Shown: positions 9,019 through 17,773 of the stretch, one piece after another
How the letters are laid out: each line of letters begins with the position of its first letter
How positions within the stretch are numbered: position 1 is the stretch's first letter
From: Muribaculaceae bacterium
GTDB lineage: Bacteria; Bacteroidota; Bacteroidia; Bacteroidales; Muribaculaceae
Assembly (NCBI GenBank): GCA_022509185.1
Contig: JAFLTS010000006.1
Coordinates: forward strand, 1 to 64,000
DNA length: 64,000 nucleotides
Direction: 5' to 3'
Program-made: the position numbers and the translations under genes
The notes under the pieces: model-generated
What the model saw: only the letters and a program-made list of their open reading frames with translations
Databases searched by the model: none
What the model was told of the DNA's origin: nothing

Positions 9019-9068
9019 CCTTAAGAAAATTATTTTCTCTTTAATTAAAATTAAAGTAACTTTATATC

Positions 9069-9563
9069 ATGATTCTACGTCGTTATTCCTCACCTGTCGG
9101 TTCTATAATATTGATGGTGGCGGGAGGAAAATTAGTGTATTGTAATTGGGAAGATAAAGAATGCGAGGATAAATTTACTTGCCTGAAAAGAAGATTTGAA
9201 AAGGTAAAGGGAGCGTCAGACAAGAGAATAATAACCTCAGCTAAAAAGCAATTAGATGAATATTTCAAGGGAGAAAGGAAGGCTTTCAATCTTCCGATAT
9301 CCTTTAATGACACTCTATTCCGAATGCAAATCTGGGAAAACCTGAAGGGAATTCCATATGGAAAGACCATCACTTATAAAGAACTGGCCTCAACTTCAGG
9401 AAATGCCAAGGCAGTCAGAGCTGCAGCTAATGCCTGTGGAGCTAATCCTCTGGCCATAATTATACCATGTCACCGCATAGTAGGCTCCAATGGGAATGGT
9501 GGGTATACCGGAGGAAACGATAAAAAAATTTTTCTTCTGAATTTAGAAAGTCTTGAAAGATAA
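9069..9563 (+). CDS. ogt: Methylated-DNA--protein-cysteine S-methyltransferase
   Basis: This suicide repair protein transfers the methyl group of O6-methylguanine to its own cysteine. The 164-residue length and the domain order fit Ogt/MGMT: a short N-terminal domain, then the HTH and active-site domain. The acceptor cysteine is Cys134 in PCHR. The preceding GKTITYKELA and RAAANACGANP segments are the canonical recognition-helix and Asn-hinge regions. There is no Ada-type regulatory domain. It is monocistronic and about 65 bp upstream of a lipoprotein gene with its own promoter. Confidence 0.95.
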   Translation: MILRRYSSPVGSIILMVAGGKLVYCNWEDKECEDKFTCLKRRFEKVKGASDKRIITSAKKQLDEYFKGERKAFNLPISFNDTLFRMQIWENLKGIPYGKTITYKELASTSGNAKAVRAAANACGANPLAIIIPCHRIVGSNGNGGYTGGNDKKIFLLNLESLER

Positions 9564-9565
9564 AA

Positions 9566-9597
9566 TTTGGTGATAAGGGCTTTAATTAATATTTTTG
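9566..9597 (+). promoter_or_regulatory. Promoter of the fimbrillin-like lipoprotein gene
   Basis: TTTG (9566-9569), a 20-nt spacer and TATTTTTG (9590-9597) match the Bacteroidetes consensus exactly. The start codon is at 9629. Confidence 0.65.
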
Positions 9598-9628
9598 CTC
9601 AGGTTTAGATTTTATCTTTTTTCTTTAT

Positions 9629-10705
9629 ATGAAAACAATAGCAAATTTCTTAAATTTAGTAGCTGCCGGTGTCTTGGTAATCACAAGCGGATGCGTTACA
9701 AATGTAGTTGATGAGCCAAATGAAAATAATGATAACAGTGAAAAGATAATTTTGAACCTGACAGCACCGGAAGCTGTAACAACACGTGCCAACAGTGATC
9801 ATAAATTGCGATTCACGGCTAAGATGTTTACTTTCAATGGGTCGGATATGGATAGATCTTCCATGCAGAGAAAGGAACTATTGCAAGGTGAAAAAGGAGA
9901 AGAAGGGGTAGTAGACCAGATAGTTTTCACTTTAGCACCCGGGAACAAATATAACATAGTGGTATTTGCCGATTATATTCCCGCAAATGCCGGTAAAGAA
10001 TCTGACGGGGGATATAAGGACTATTATTATAACACCCGAGAAGATAGAATGGCGTTTGATATGTATACCACTCCGGGTGAGAGCAATAGTAAGGTTTCAA
10101 AAGATTTTTTCAATAATGAAAACTATGATTGCTTCTGCCTTGCCATAACTGACACAAAATATGAAGCCAAGCAAGAGAAACCTATGGTATTGAAAAGAGG
10201 AGTTGCTAAAGTGAGAGTAGTAGACACATCCGGTAAAACAGGTAATTACGATCTTACTGCAAGCCGAATTACGCATCATAACAGCATAACTCTTACACCA
10301 GGTACAATGGGAAGTATGCAAAGATCTGAAAGTTCTCTTAGCGGCGGAGTCCAACTTTTGAATCAAAAGGCCTTAGAACCGGATAAGAACGGAGAATCAG
10401 AATTGTTCTATTACTATACCTGTTCTTCACCCGGTAATGCTAACGGTGCCAATTCAGGAGTGACCAATTCATTGAGTTTTTCATTGACCGGGCCATCTGA
10501 TACCAAGGCTTATAATCTCTCCGGTATTTCGGTTGCTGCTAACTTTGTGACTAAAGTAGTAGGTGATTTTCTTTCTCCCGTGACTAAGGAGGATGAGCCT
10601 GAAGAACAACCCGGTATAGATCCGGATGCAGGTAACATTCTTCTTAACATTTCTCTCAGTGATGAGGAGTGGGGAAATATGAACACCCCATGGAGTTCTA
10701 ATTAA
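9629..10705 (+). CDS. Fimbrillin-like (DUF6562/Mfa2-type) lipoprotein
   Basis: The 358-residue product has a lipoprotein signal peptide with Cys22 in the lipobox ITSGC. A TTRA segment follows shortly after (about residue 51), as is common in Bacteroidales fimbrillin and FimB/Mfa2 families. The body is beta-rich and low in cysteine: an N-terminal domain (about 60-175) followed by a second domain with KRGVAKVRVVDTSG. The architecture fits surface-exposed fimbrial or anchoring lipoproteins; the DUF6562 match is from memory of the family pattern. No other fimbrial gene is adjacent, so it may be an orphan pilin-like or adhesin protein. Confidence 0.65.
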   Translation: MKTIANFLNLVAAGVLVITSGCVTNVVDEPNENNDNSEKIILNLTAPEAVTTRANSDHKLRFTAKMFTFNGSDMDRSSMQRKELLQGEKGEEGVVDQIVFTLAPGNKYNIVVFADYIPANAGKESDGGYKDYYYNTREDRMAFDMYTTPGESNSKVSKDFFNNENYDCFCLAITDTKYEAKQEKPMVLKRGVAKVRVVDTSGKTGNYDLTASRITHHNSITLTPGTMGSMQRSESSLSGGVQLLNQKALEPDKNGESELFYYYTCSSPGNANGANSGVTNSLSFSLTGPSDTKAYNLSGISVAANFVTKVVGDFLSPVTKEDEPEEQPGIDPDAGNILLNISLSDEEWGNMNTPWSSN

Positions 10706-10820
10706 TCCTTTCTTATAGAAAGATAAATAACAATTTGGATTATTATTTGTTATAGTTAAAGAGAAGCCGCTATTAGGGGGCTCAAAATTTGATGTATTAA
10801 CTAAAACAAATATTCAAATT

Positions 10821-11405
10821 ATGGATAAATTAAGCTATGCATGGGGAATGGCCATGGGCCAGCAACTCAAAGGGATGGGTGTAAACCATCTTAACAAGGA
10901 AGATTTTGATGAAGCTGTACATGCTTCGTTTGAAGGCAAAGAAACTAAACTGACACCGGAAGAAGCACAGAAAGTTTTACAGGAATTCCTTCAGGAACTC
11001 AACAAGAAGAATGAAGCTATAGCCAGAGAAGCCGGCGATAAATTCCTGGAAGCTAACCGTAACAATCCGGGCGTGCATGTCACTGAATCCGGGCTCCAAT
11101 ACGTTATAGACAAAGAAGGTACAGGGAAACAGCCGGGTCCGACCGATGAAGTAACTGTTCATTACACAGGCAAACTGCTTGATGGCACCGTATTTGACAG
11201 TTCCATCAATCGTGGAGAGCCTACTACTTTCCCTCTTAACAGAGTTATACCGGGATGGACCGAAGGTCTTCAGCTGATGAAAGAGGGTGCCAAATATACA
11301 TTCTTTATTCCTAGTGACTTGGCTTACGGCCCTAACGGAATACCCAATGTAATACCTCCACACAGCACTCTTATTTTTGATGTAGAATTGATATCAGTAA
11401 AATAA
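10821..11405 (+). CDS. FKBP-type peptidyl-prolyl cis-trans isomerase (no signal peptide)
   Basis: The product has 194 residues: an N-terminal helical FKBP_N-type dimerisation domain (about 1-85) and a complete C-terminal FKBP domain (about 95-194). The active-site residues are present: FDSS, VIPGWTEGL and the Tyr of LAYG. There is no signal peptide, so it should act in the cytoplasm, unlike the next two FKBP genes. It is the first gene of a four-gene run (10821-13116). A 32-nt stretch at 11256-11287 is identical to 11897-11928 in the next gene, indicating duplication or conversion. Confidence 0.92.
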   Translation: MDKLSYAWGMAMGQQLKGMGVNHLNKEDFDEAVHASFEGKETKLTPEEAQKVLQEFLQELNKKNEAIAREAGDKFLEANRNNPGVHVTESGLQYVIDKEGTGKQPGPTDEVTVHYTGKLLDGTVFDSSINRGEPTTFPLNRVIPGWTEGLQLMKEGAKYTFFIPSDLAYGPNGIPNVIPPHSTLIFDVELISVK

Positions 11406-11431
11406 ATTATTATAATATCCGGATATTTAAA

Positions 11432-12064
11432 ATGAAAAGAAATCAGATTTTGTCGGCATGCGCCCTGGCTTTAGTGGCAGGAGGCATGCTGGCTTCTTGT
11501 GGTAATAAGAAGCAACCTGAAACGCTCGAGGAACAGGCAGTGGAAGAAAGTTTCACTCCGGGTGACAAGACAACAGCCCTTGATACTCTTAATGAGATCG
11601 ACGAGATGGTAGAAGCTGTAGAAACAAAAATCAACGGTATTAACGGCACAAAATATAATGCTGAATTTTTCAATAATTCAGAAAATAAAGCCGATAAGGC
11701 CACAGCCGACAAATATGCTCAGACTCCAAGCGGTTTGAAATATGTAATTGCCAATGAAGGTACGGGTAAAAGTCCTAAAGCTACAGATAAAGTTACCGTG
11801 CATTATGTTGGTACTTTAACTGATGGAACACAATTTGACAGCTCAATCGACCGTGGAGAACCAATAGACTTCCCATTGAATGGAGTAATACCGGGTTGGA
11901 CCGAAGGTCTTCAGCTGATGAAAGAGGGCGGTACAGCTGTATTCTACATTCCGTCAAATCTTGCTTATGGAGAAAGAGGCGTACAGAATCCTTATACCGG
12001 GGAATATTCTATTCCTCCATCGGCGCCACTCATTTTTTGGGTTCAACTTATTCAAGTGAACTAA
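11432..12064 (+). CDS. FKBP-type peptidyl-prolyl isomerase lipoprotein
   Basis: The 210-residue product has a lipoprotein signal (LASC, Cys23). A helical N-terminal stretch leads into a full FKBP domain (about 100-210) with FDSS, VIPGWTEGL and LAYG intact, so it should be an active prolyl isomerase. It would work in the periplasm or on the envelope as a folding helper for exported proteins. It follows the cytoplasmic FKBP by 26 bp and precedes the small lipoprotein by 3 bp, consistent with one operon. Confidence 0.92.
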   Translation: MKRNQILSACALALVAGGMLASCGNKKQPETLEEQAVEESFTPGDKTTALDTLNEIDEMVEAVETKINGINGTKYNAEFFNNSENKADKATADKYAQTPSGLKYVIANEGTGKSPKATDKVTVHYVGTLTDGTQFDSSIDRGEPIDFPLNGVIPGWTEGLQLMKEGGTAVFYIPSNLAYGERGVQNPYTGEYSIPPSAPLIFWVQLIQVN

Positions 12065-12067
12065 AGG

Positions 12068-12250
12068 ATGAGATTTTCAGGAAGATTCACTAATTTTGCA
12101 CTGTTTTCAGGACTGGCCATCGTGATGTTTTCTGCGGGTGGGTGTAAAGGCCGCACTGCAGAGAATATGGAACCTACGGGAGATACCATCGAAGTTGTGG
12201 TCAAGTCTGCAAACAGTGAAGAAATTAAACCACAAATAAATAAAGAATGA
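12068..12250 (+). CDS. Small lipoprotein of unknown function
   Basis: This 60-residue product is a lipoprotein signal peptide (SAGGC, Cys26) followed by only about 34 mature residues, acidic and hydrophilic. It begins 3 bp after the preceding FKBP stop and its TGA overlaps the next ATG (ATGA), so it is translationally coupled on both sides. That coupling is the best evidence that it is a real gene. No family is recognised. An envelope role linked to the flanking FKBP lipoproteins is inference. Confidence 0.7.
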   Translation: MRFSGRFTNFALFSGLAIVMFSAGGCKGRTAENMEPTGDTIEVVVKSANSEEIKPQINKE

Positions 12251-13116
12251 AGATTTTAAGATTTTTGCCAATAGCGGCAATTGCCTTTTTGGCTGCCTCA
12301 TGTCAGAATGGAGGCAGCGCAAGCCTGTCAGAAAATTCATCACAAACTGACTCTCTGATGTATTATCTGGGTCAGATGAATGCTGCCGATTATCTTCGTG
12401 AGGCCAACCGTGATACCACAATGAAGGAAAATAGTCAGAAACAGGCATATTTAAGCGGAGTACGTGCAGGTCTTGCAGCCCTGAAAGACGGAAATGAAGC
12501 TTATAATAAAGGTGTAATGCTCGGAATGCAGATGGCTTCCCAGATGATGAGCTTCTGCGAACAGATGGGAGTGGAAATAAATAAAAATTCCTACATCGGA
12601 AGCCTTCAAAGCGCAATATTAGCCGACACCTTACCTAACACAGTGGAGGCTCAGACTAACTTCAGAACAGTGATGAACCATATCGAAGCTGCAAAAGAGG
12701 AACGCGACCAACAGGCAAGTCGTGAAAGTCTGAAGCAAGTAGCCCAAGGAGCCGCACTTCCTATGATCAGTGAAGACCTTTACGGTAAGGTTGTGAATGC
12801 AAACGACAGCGCAGCCTTGACTGAAGGTGAAGAGGTTAACCTTGTTGGCACATTTACCAAAGAAAACGGAGAAGAGTTAAATCTTCCTCTTCCACCCAAA
12901 GGAAAGATCGGTAATAAACGTAATTTCCCGGAAATTTTGTCATCTGCAATGCTCACTTTAAAGAGCGGTGAAACAGGAGAATTCCTGACAACAGCCCATG
13001 CTCTTCTCGGCAACAGGACAAGACAAATGAATCTTGAACCAACTGACGTAATCAAGATGCAAATTACTCCGACTGCAGTCCCCAAGCCGGAAGAAAAAGA
13101 AGATAAAGCTAAATAA
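12247..13116 (+). CDS. FKBP-like lipoprotein with a degenerate isomerase domain
   Basis: The 289-residue lipoprotein (AASC, Cys19) has a helical FKBP_N-type domain (about 35-165, with DSLMYYLGQMNA and the ANRD segment). The C-terminal domain (about 190-278) follows the FKBP strand pattern. The canonical residues are missing: there is no FDSS, no PGW and no LAYG-type Tyr where the two upstream paralogues have them. It is therefore more likely a non-catalytic chaperone or binding protein than an isomerase. Its ATG overlaps the stop of the small lipoprotein. Confidence 0.8.
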   Translation: MKILRFLPIAAIAFLAASCQNGGSASLSENSSQTDSLMYYLGQMNAADYLREANRDTTMKENSQKQAYLSGVRAGLAALKDGNEAYNKGVMLGMQMASQMMSFCEQMGVEINKNSYIGSLQSAILADTLPNTVEAQTNFRTVMNHIEAAKEERDQQASRESLKQVAQGAALPMISEDLYGKVVNANDSAALTEGEEVNLVGTFTKENGEELNLPLPPKGKIGNKRNFPEILSSAMLTLKSGETGEFLTTAHALLGNRTRQMNLEPTDVIKMQITPTAVPKPEEKEDKAK

Positions 13117-13141
13117 TTCCGGACAAAGATTTCTGAAGAAA

Positions 13142-13498
13142 TTATTCTTCAAGAATAAAAGGAATATCAACCTTTGACGGTGCCTCTAACGGGGTACCGT
13201 TTTTTTCTGCAGGAATCCATTTAGGCATTCCACTTACAACCCGTATGGCCTCTTTTTCAAGGTCGGGATCAACAAATTTTACAACCTTCATTTGTTGTAA
13301 GGAACCGTCGGTAGCGACTAAAAAGCCTACAGTGACTATGCCCTCCACACCATTATCTTTAGCAGAGGCCGGATAACGGGTATTCTCGGAAATATATTTT
13401 TTCATAGCCTGGTCTCCTCCAGGAAATGAAGGAGCAGTGTCGGCTAAACAGAATAACGTGCCAATCAAAAGGGCTAAAGAGGTGAAAATAGCTTTCAT
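13142..13498 (-). CDS. Secreted TonB C-terminal domain protein
   Basis: The 118-residue product has a signal peptide (about 1-20) and then a single TonB C-terminal domain. Recognisable parts are the FPGGDQAMKKYI opening, the YPASAKDNGVEGIVTVGFLV segment and the closing IPFIL strand. The transmembrane anchor and Pro-rich linker of a true energy-transducing TonB are absent, so it is probably a free periplasmic domain that binds TonB-box or receptor partners. It is convergent with the FKBP operon, with 25 bp between the stops. Upstream lies repeat copy B. Confidence 0.85.
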   Translation of the reverse strand: MKAIFTSLALLIGTLFCLADTAPSFPGGDQAMKKYISENTRYPASAKDNGVEGIVTVGFLVATDGSLQQMKVVKFVDPDLEKEAIRVVSGMPKWIPAEKNGTPLEAPSKVDIPFILEE

Positions 13499-13521
13499 AA
13501 TTACAATTCTTTATAATGATT

Positions 13522-13691
13522 ATCAGCAAAAATCCCCAATATGTTTTTTTACAATGATTACCCTTTCAAATATCGGGAAACATGGCTTACGTGTCCAAAA
13601 CCAATGAGTAAACGACAATGATTTCAAGTGTACGTATGAGCCATATGTACCTTCTTTCAATACTTTGGGTATTTTTTACAGATAATCATTT
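13522..13691 (-). repeat. Dispersed intergenic repeat, copy B
   Basis: The reverse complement of this 170-bp stretch aligns end to end with 4867-5030. It lies in the divergent gap between the TonB-domain gene and the DUF5715 gene. Its orientation relative to the flanking genes differs from copy A, which argues against a shared leader-RNA role. Confidence 0.65.
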
Positions 13692-13835
13692 CTTTATTAA
13701 TTATATTTTTTAGACACTTCAAATCAATCAAGGATTAATCAAGCGATTACATTGTTTAATATTTACCGGCATTAAAAGCCTTGGCTAATTAAAAGAATTG
13801 AATAATGTCTTATTTTGTGGATAGTGATTTTCATT

Positions 13836-13867
13836 TTTGTAAAGATGCAAAGGGTTTGCTAATTTTG
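13836..13867 (+). promoter_or_regulatory. Promoter of the DUF5715 gene, predicting a near-leaderless mRNA
   Basis: TTTG (13836-13839), a 20-nt spacer and TAATTTTG (13860-13867). The ATG is at 13873, roughly where transcription should begin. Confidence 0.65.
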
Positions 13868-13872
13868 CAACT

Positions 13873-14604
13873 ATGATTCCCGCAAAAAATATATTATTAT
13901 CGTTGCTATTGGCCCTTCTTTTTTTTACTTTTTCTTGTGGCAAAAAGATAGACGAAAAGGAAGCGGATAAGGAAGATTCTGTAGGAATAGAGGTAGCTTC
14001 CTATGGGAATGGCCAACAACTTGTGACACCGGTTTATGGAGTTAGAAGTATCCGTGTGAGAAATATCGGGCCTTTATGGAAAATATTTAACGACAGCAAT
14101 TATCTCCAGCTCGAATCAGCAAGACGTTTAGGAATCGAACCTTTAGGCACTCTTTCATCGGCTTACTTCGTGAAGCGACCCATAGTAAAAGTGTCAAGTA
14201 ATCAATATTACCAGATAGACTCTCTCCGACATTCTATACCTTTCCTTGTGCCTGAAGCAGCAGTTTTACTCGAAGAAATTGGTAAAAATTTTATTGATTC
14301 TCTGCATTCAAGGGGAGGTGACAGTTATAAAATTAAGGTTACAAGCCTTCTCCGCACACCGGAAACTATAGGGAGACTACGGCGGGTGAACATAAATGCT
14401 ACCGATTCTTCTACCCATCAGTACGGCACCACTTTCGATATTTCCTATGTTAATTTCTATTGTACAGATTCCACACGCCAGATAAATCAAGGAGACTTAA
14501 AGAATCTTCTTGGTGAAGTATTATTGGATTTGAAACAAAAAGGAAGGTGTCTTGTGAAATACGAAAATAAAACCGGATGTTTCCATATCACGGTGACCAA
14601 ATAG
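13873..14604 (+). CDS. DUF5715 family lipoprotein, LAS-type peptidase fold
   Basis: The 243-residue product has a lipoprotein signal (FSC, Cys22). The second half carries STHQYGTTFD (S180, H182, G185, D189), matching the SxHxxGxxxD zinc motif of the LAS/VanY/M15 peptidases, and GCFH (His238) as a plausible third ligand. The upstream SLLRTPETIGRLRR segment is also typical of D-Ala-D-Ala carboxypeptidase-like proteins. A peptidoglycan-peptide hydrolase anchored in the envelope is therefore likely. The AsmA-like gene starts 16 bp downstream, suggesting a two-gene unit concerned with the envelope. Confidence 0.8.
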   Translation: MIPAKNILLSLLLALLFFTFSCGKKIDEKEADKEDSVGIEVASYGNGQQLVTPVYGVRSIRVRNIGPLWKIFNDSNYLQLESARRLGIEPLGTLSSAYFVKRPIVKVSSNQYYQIDSLRHSIPFLVPEAAVLLEEIGKNFIDSLHSRGGDSYKIKVTSLLRTPETIGRLRRVNINATDSSTHQYGTTFDISYVNFYCTDSTRQINQGDLKNLLGEVLLDLKQKGRCLVKYENKTGCFHITVTK

Positions 14605-14620
14605 AGATAAGCATTTGCCC

Positions 14621-17600
14621 ATGACGCGATACTACGGAAATACCGACTATCCACCCTCAAGACCCGGGAAAAAACATCATAAAAGAAATCCTTGGAAACT
14701 TACAGGCATTATATGCGCATGGGTTATAGGGATTCTAATTGTGGTGGCAGCCTGTGTATTCTGGGGTTTTAGTATCTATCTTAGCCCGGATAGGATTACC
14801 AGAATGATTGAGGAAGAAAGTGGAAAATATCTGAGAGCCGACATAAAAATTGGGAAATTAGATTACCGGTTATGGCATTCCTATCCATGGCTTGAATTTG
14901 AAGTAGATAGCCTCACAGTAATTTCAAAAAGTTTAGAAGGAATTCCTTTATCCCAAAGAGACAGTCTCCCTCAGAATGCTGATTTTCTCGCTTCTGTAAT
15001 AAAAATCGGAGGGAAAATCAATCTTCATGACCTTTTGCATAAAAATATTACTATCAGAGATATAGAAGTTGAAAGGCCTGTTGTGAACCTGGTCATGGTT
15101 AACGATAGCATCTCAAATTATAATATAGTCCCTGAAATAAAAGGCCCTCATAAAATTCCGGAGATAGATATATCTGAAGTAGAAGTGATTGCTCCCGTAA
15201 AATTCAGTCTTTTTTCGCTTTCAGGAAATCTTGCAGCTGATGCTAATGTGGAGGATTTTTTCCTTACCCGGAATGAAAAACATAATTATCGGATTGGTTT
15301 TAACGGGGATGTCAAAGGAAAATACGGAGATTATATACTTGCGGACCCTCTCCCCTTGAAATTTGAGACAGGAATTAAAATTGCACCACCTAATTTAGAA
15401 ATACTTTTGAATGATCTTTATTTTTCCTTGGCCGGAATATCATTCAATGCCATCGGGGAAATTACAGCATCAGGAAAAGGTGTAGATTTTAACTCTGCAA
15501 AATTCGATATTGGAATTGAAAATATTTTTACTCTTCTTCAGTATCTACCTGATCAGATCTTGAATATGCTTACTCTTCCGGAAGATCTGAGTGGTAAACT
15601 TCCCATAAATCTAAAAGTTGAATTAAAAAAGCCCTATCATCTGGATCTTAAAGAACAACCTACACTATCTCTTTCAGAATTACCTGCGATTAGCGCAATT
15701 TTAAGGGTGGATAGCGGTGAGCTTCTTTTTTCCCCGAAAGGGATAAAGCCAGTGTTTGCAGACAATATACTATTGGAATTAAGTTGTGATTTTAATCCTG
15801 AAAATACGGAAGAAACGCAAATAATTCTTACAAATTTAAGTCTTTCAGGAGAAGGAATTGAATTGGAAGCTTTTGGAAAAATTGATAATGTTACAGGTGA
15901 AGACCAAACCTTTTCCGGAGAGATGAAATTTCATAGTGCAGTTATGGAGACCCTCTCTTATCTGGTACCTAAGTCCGGGATTAAAATCGGAGGGCAGCTA
16001 CGAGGTGAAATAGAAATCGAAGGCACTGCATCAAATCTTGGTAAAAATGGATTAAACGATTTAAAATTAGCTGGTGATATAAGATCACGTAACTTAAAAG
16101 TAGCCTCGAATTCAACGGGGAATTTAAATCTGAAAAACATTGATGCCAGATATAAGGCCACCTTACCCCAATATCCTTTCAATAATAAATATGACGGAAC
16201 TCTTTTAAATCTGGATTTAAAGGCTGATTCAATCACCCTTAAACAGAATGGCCTTAGCCTTCTCCTTTCTGATCTTAATATAGACCTTTCTGCCGGTGAC
16301 ACAGTGTCGGGAGCTCCCAATCCATATGGCACTTTATTATTTAATCTTGGTTCTGTAAAAGCCACTAACGCAACGACCTTATTCACCGCCAGGGATTTGG
16401 AAATTAAAACTGCCGGAGCTCTAAATGCGGATGGCCAACCATCTTATCAATCCTACCAGTTCACAGGGACCCAGGATAATCAATTGTTGGAAAAGAGGGT
16501 GCCCCATACCCCTCTTACTGTATCTTATTCGGGAAGCGGAGGAATGTTGCAGACAGTAATGAATCTAATGAACCTCTCTTCCATAATCAAAATTCGAGAA
16601 GGTGAATTCACTTCTCCTTCTTACCTTTACTCCATAGATTTTTCCGAGTTGGAGGCCTCTACTAACCTTAATGATGTAGAGATTTCTTCTCTTAATGTAA
16701 AAGCCGGAAGATCCGGAATGTCCTTAAAGGGTGAAATTAAGGGCTTGAAACCCTTCCTGACCAGTTATAGTCCTACTTATCTTAAAACCCAGATGGAGAT
16801 TGATTTCACTAATGTAGATATAAATCAATTATCCTGGGGATATTATGGAGCCCTTATAAAACAAGGCAAAGACAGTGTGTTTTATGTAGCCCCTCTAAAA
16901 CCGTTCACTGCAGCTGATTCAGTCTGCGTATTGATACCTCGCAATCTTGATGCACGGATTCATCTCAGATCGAAGTCGGCCGAATATATGGGATATACTT
17001 TCTCTCCTTTATCGACAGATATTATAGTAAACAACGGTGTTGCTACACTCAAAGGCCTTACTATCGGAGCACCTTATGCTACAGCGATTGTGGATTGGAC
17101 CTATTCCACTTCTCAATTTGATAATATCTTTATGGATTTGAAAGCCCGGGTTAAAAACTTCAGTTTCGATCCTTTTTACAAGGTTTTCCCACAATTATTG
17201 ATAAAAGCCCCGGAATTGAAAGATCTGACCGGTCAAATCAATGCTGATATAGATTGTAATTTTCTGATGTTTCCTGATATGTTTATGAACAGCGAGTCCT
17301 TACGGGGGGATTTTACTGTGGAAGGCTCAGATATGCTTTTTGCACGTCAGGGAAAAATTGAAAAGATAACACATCTGATGCTTATAGAGGGTGATTCACC
17401 CATACAGATTCAGAATTTTAAAATCCAAGGGTTTTATCATGATAATTTATTACAGTTAAATCCCTTCAAAATTAATTTTGATGACTATCAACTTGAATTG
17501 GCAGGTGTAAATAATACAGCCGGGGATATGTATTATCACTTGGCTCTGGAAAAATCACCCTTCCATATGCCTTTTGGAGTAAGCCTAGTGGGTAAATTCG

Positions 17601-17773
17601 GCCATCCCGAAGTAAGATTAGGAGGCACAAAGATAAATGATTACCGATCGGAAATGGTTGCCACGAAACCAACAAAACCTTTAGATGTAAACATAATGGC
17701 CTGGCTTCACCACGGCTGGCTACTATTTGTGCAGGAAGCGGCCAAATATGAAGGGAAAATTAATGAACAGTAA
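14621..17773 (+). CDS. AsmA-like family envelope protein
   Basis: The product of about 1050 residues has a short Pro/Lys/His-rich cytoplasmic tail, one transmembrane helix (about 28-50) and a very long periplasmic beta-rich body. The start resembles AsmA (LSPDRITRMIEEESGKYLRADIKIGKLDY). The AsmA/TamB/YhdP group forms hydrophobic bridges thought to carry phospholipids to the outer membrane. The ATG at 14621 is preferred over an in-frame TTG two codons earlier. It overlaps the 3' end of aroB on the other strand by 14 bp. It probably shares a transcript with the DUF5715 lipoprotein. Confidence 0.88.
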   Translation: MTRYYGNTDYPPSRPGKKHHKRNPWKLTGIICAWVIGILIVVAACVFWGFSIYLSPDRITRMIEEESGKYLRADIKIGKLDYRLWHSYPWLEFEVDSLTVISKSLEGIPLSQRDSLPQNADFLASVIKIGGKINLHDLLHKNITIRDIEVERPVVNLVMVNDSISNYNIVPEIKGPHKIPEIDISEVEVIAPVKFSLFSLSGNLAADANVEDFFLTRNEKHNYRIGFNGDVKGKYGDYILADPLPLKFETGIKIAPPNLEILLNDLYFSLAGISFNAIGEITASGKGVDFNSAKFDIGIENIFTLLQYLPDQILNMLTLPEDLSGKLPINLKVELKKPYHLDLKEQPTLSLSELPAISAILRVDSGELLFSPKGIKPVFADNILLELSCDFNPENTEETQIILTNLSLSGEGIELEAFGKIDNVTGEDQTFSGEMKFHSAVMETLSYLVPKSGIKIGGQLRGEIEIEGTASNLGKNGLNDLKLAGDIRSRNLKVASNSTGNLNLKNIDARYKATLPQYPFNNKYDGTLLNLDLKADSITLKQNGLSLLLSDLNIDLSAGDTVSGAPNPYGTLLFNLGSVKATNATTLFTARDLEIKTAGALNADGQPSYQSYQFTGTQDNQLLEKRVPHTPLTVSYSGSGGMLQTVMNLMNLSSIIKIREGEFTSPSYLYSIDFSELEASTNLNDVEISSLNVKAGRSGMSLKGEIKGLKPFLTSYSPTYLKTQMEIDFTNVDINQLSWGYYGALIKQGKDSVFYVAPLKPFTAADSVCVLIPRNLDARIHLRSKSAEYMGYTFSPLSTDIIVNNGVATLKGLTIGAPYATAIVDWTYSTSQFDNIFMDLKARVKNFSFDPFYKVFPQLLIKAPELKDLTGQINADIDCNFLMFPDMFMNSESLRGDFTVEGSDMLFARQGKIEKITHLMLIEGDSPIQIQNFKIQGFYHDNLLQLNPFKINFDDYQLELAGVNNTAGDMYYHLALEKSPFHMPFGVSLVGKFGHPEVRLGGTKINDYRSEMVATKPTKPLDVNIMAWLHHGWLLFVQEAAKYEGKINEQ

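Noticed and set aside
14615-14620. TTG start two codons before the AsmA-like ATG
   Set aside because: ATG at 14621 is in frame and more likely. The same reasoning was used for TTG 45004 (carbonic anhydrase), GTG 50965 (yqhA), GTG 56379 (GH51), TTG 59360 (TIR) and TTG 60011 (zinc ribbon).
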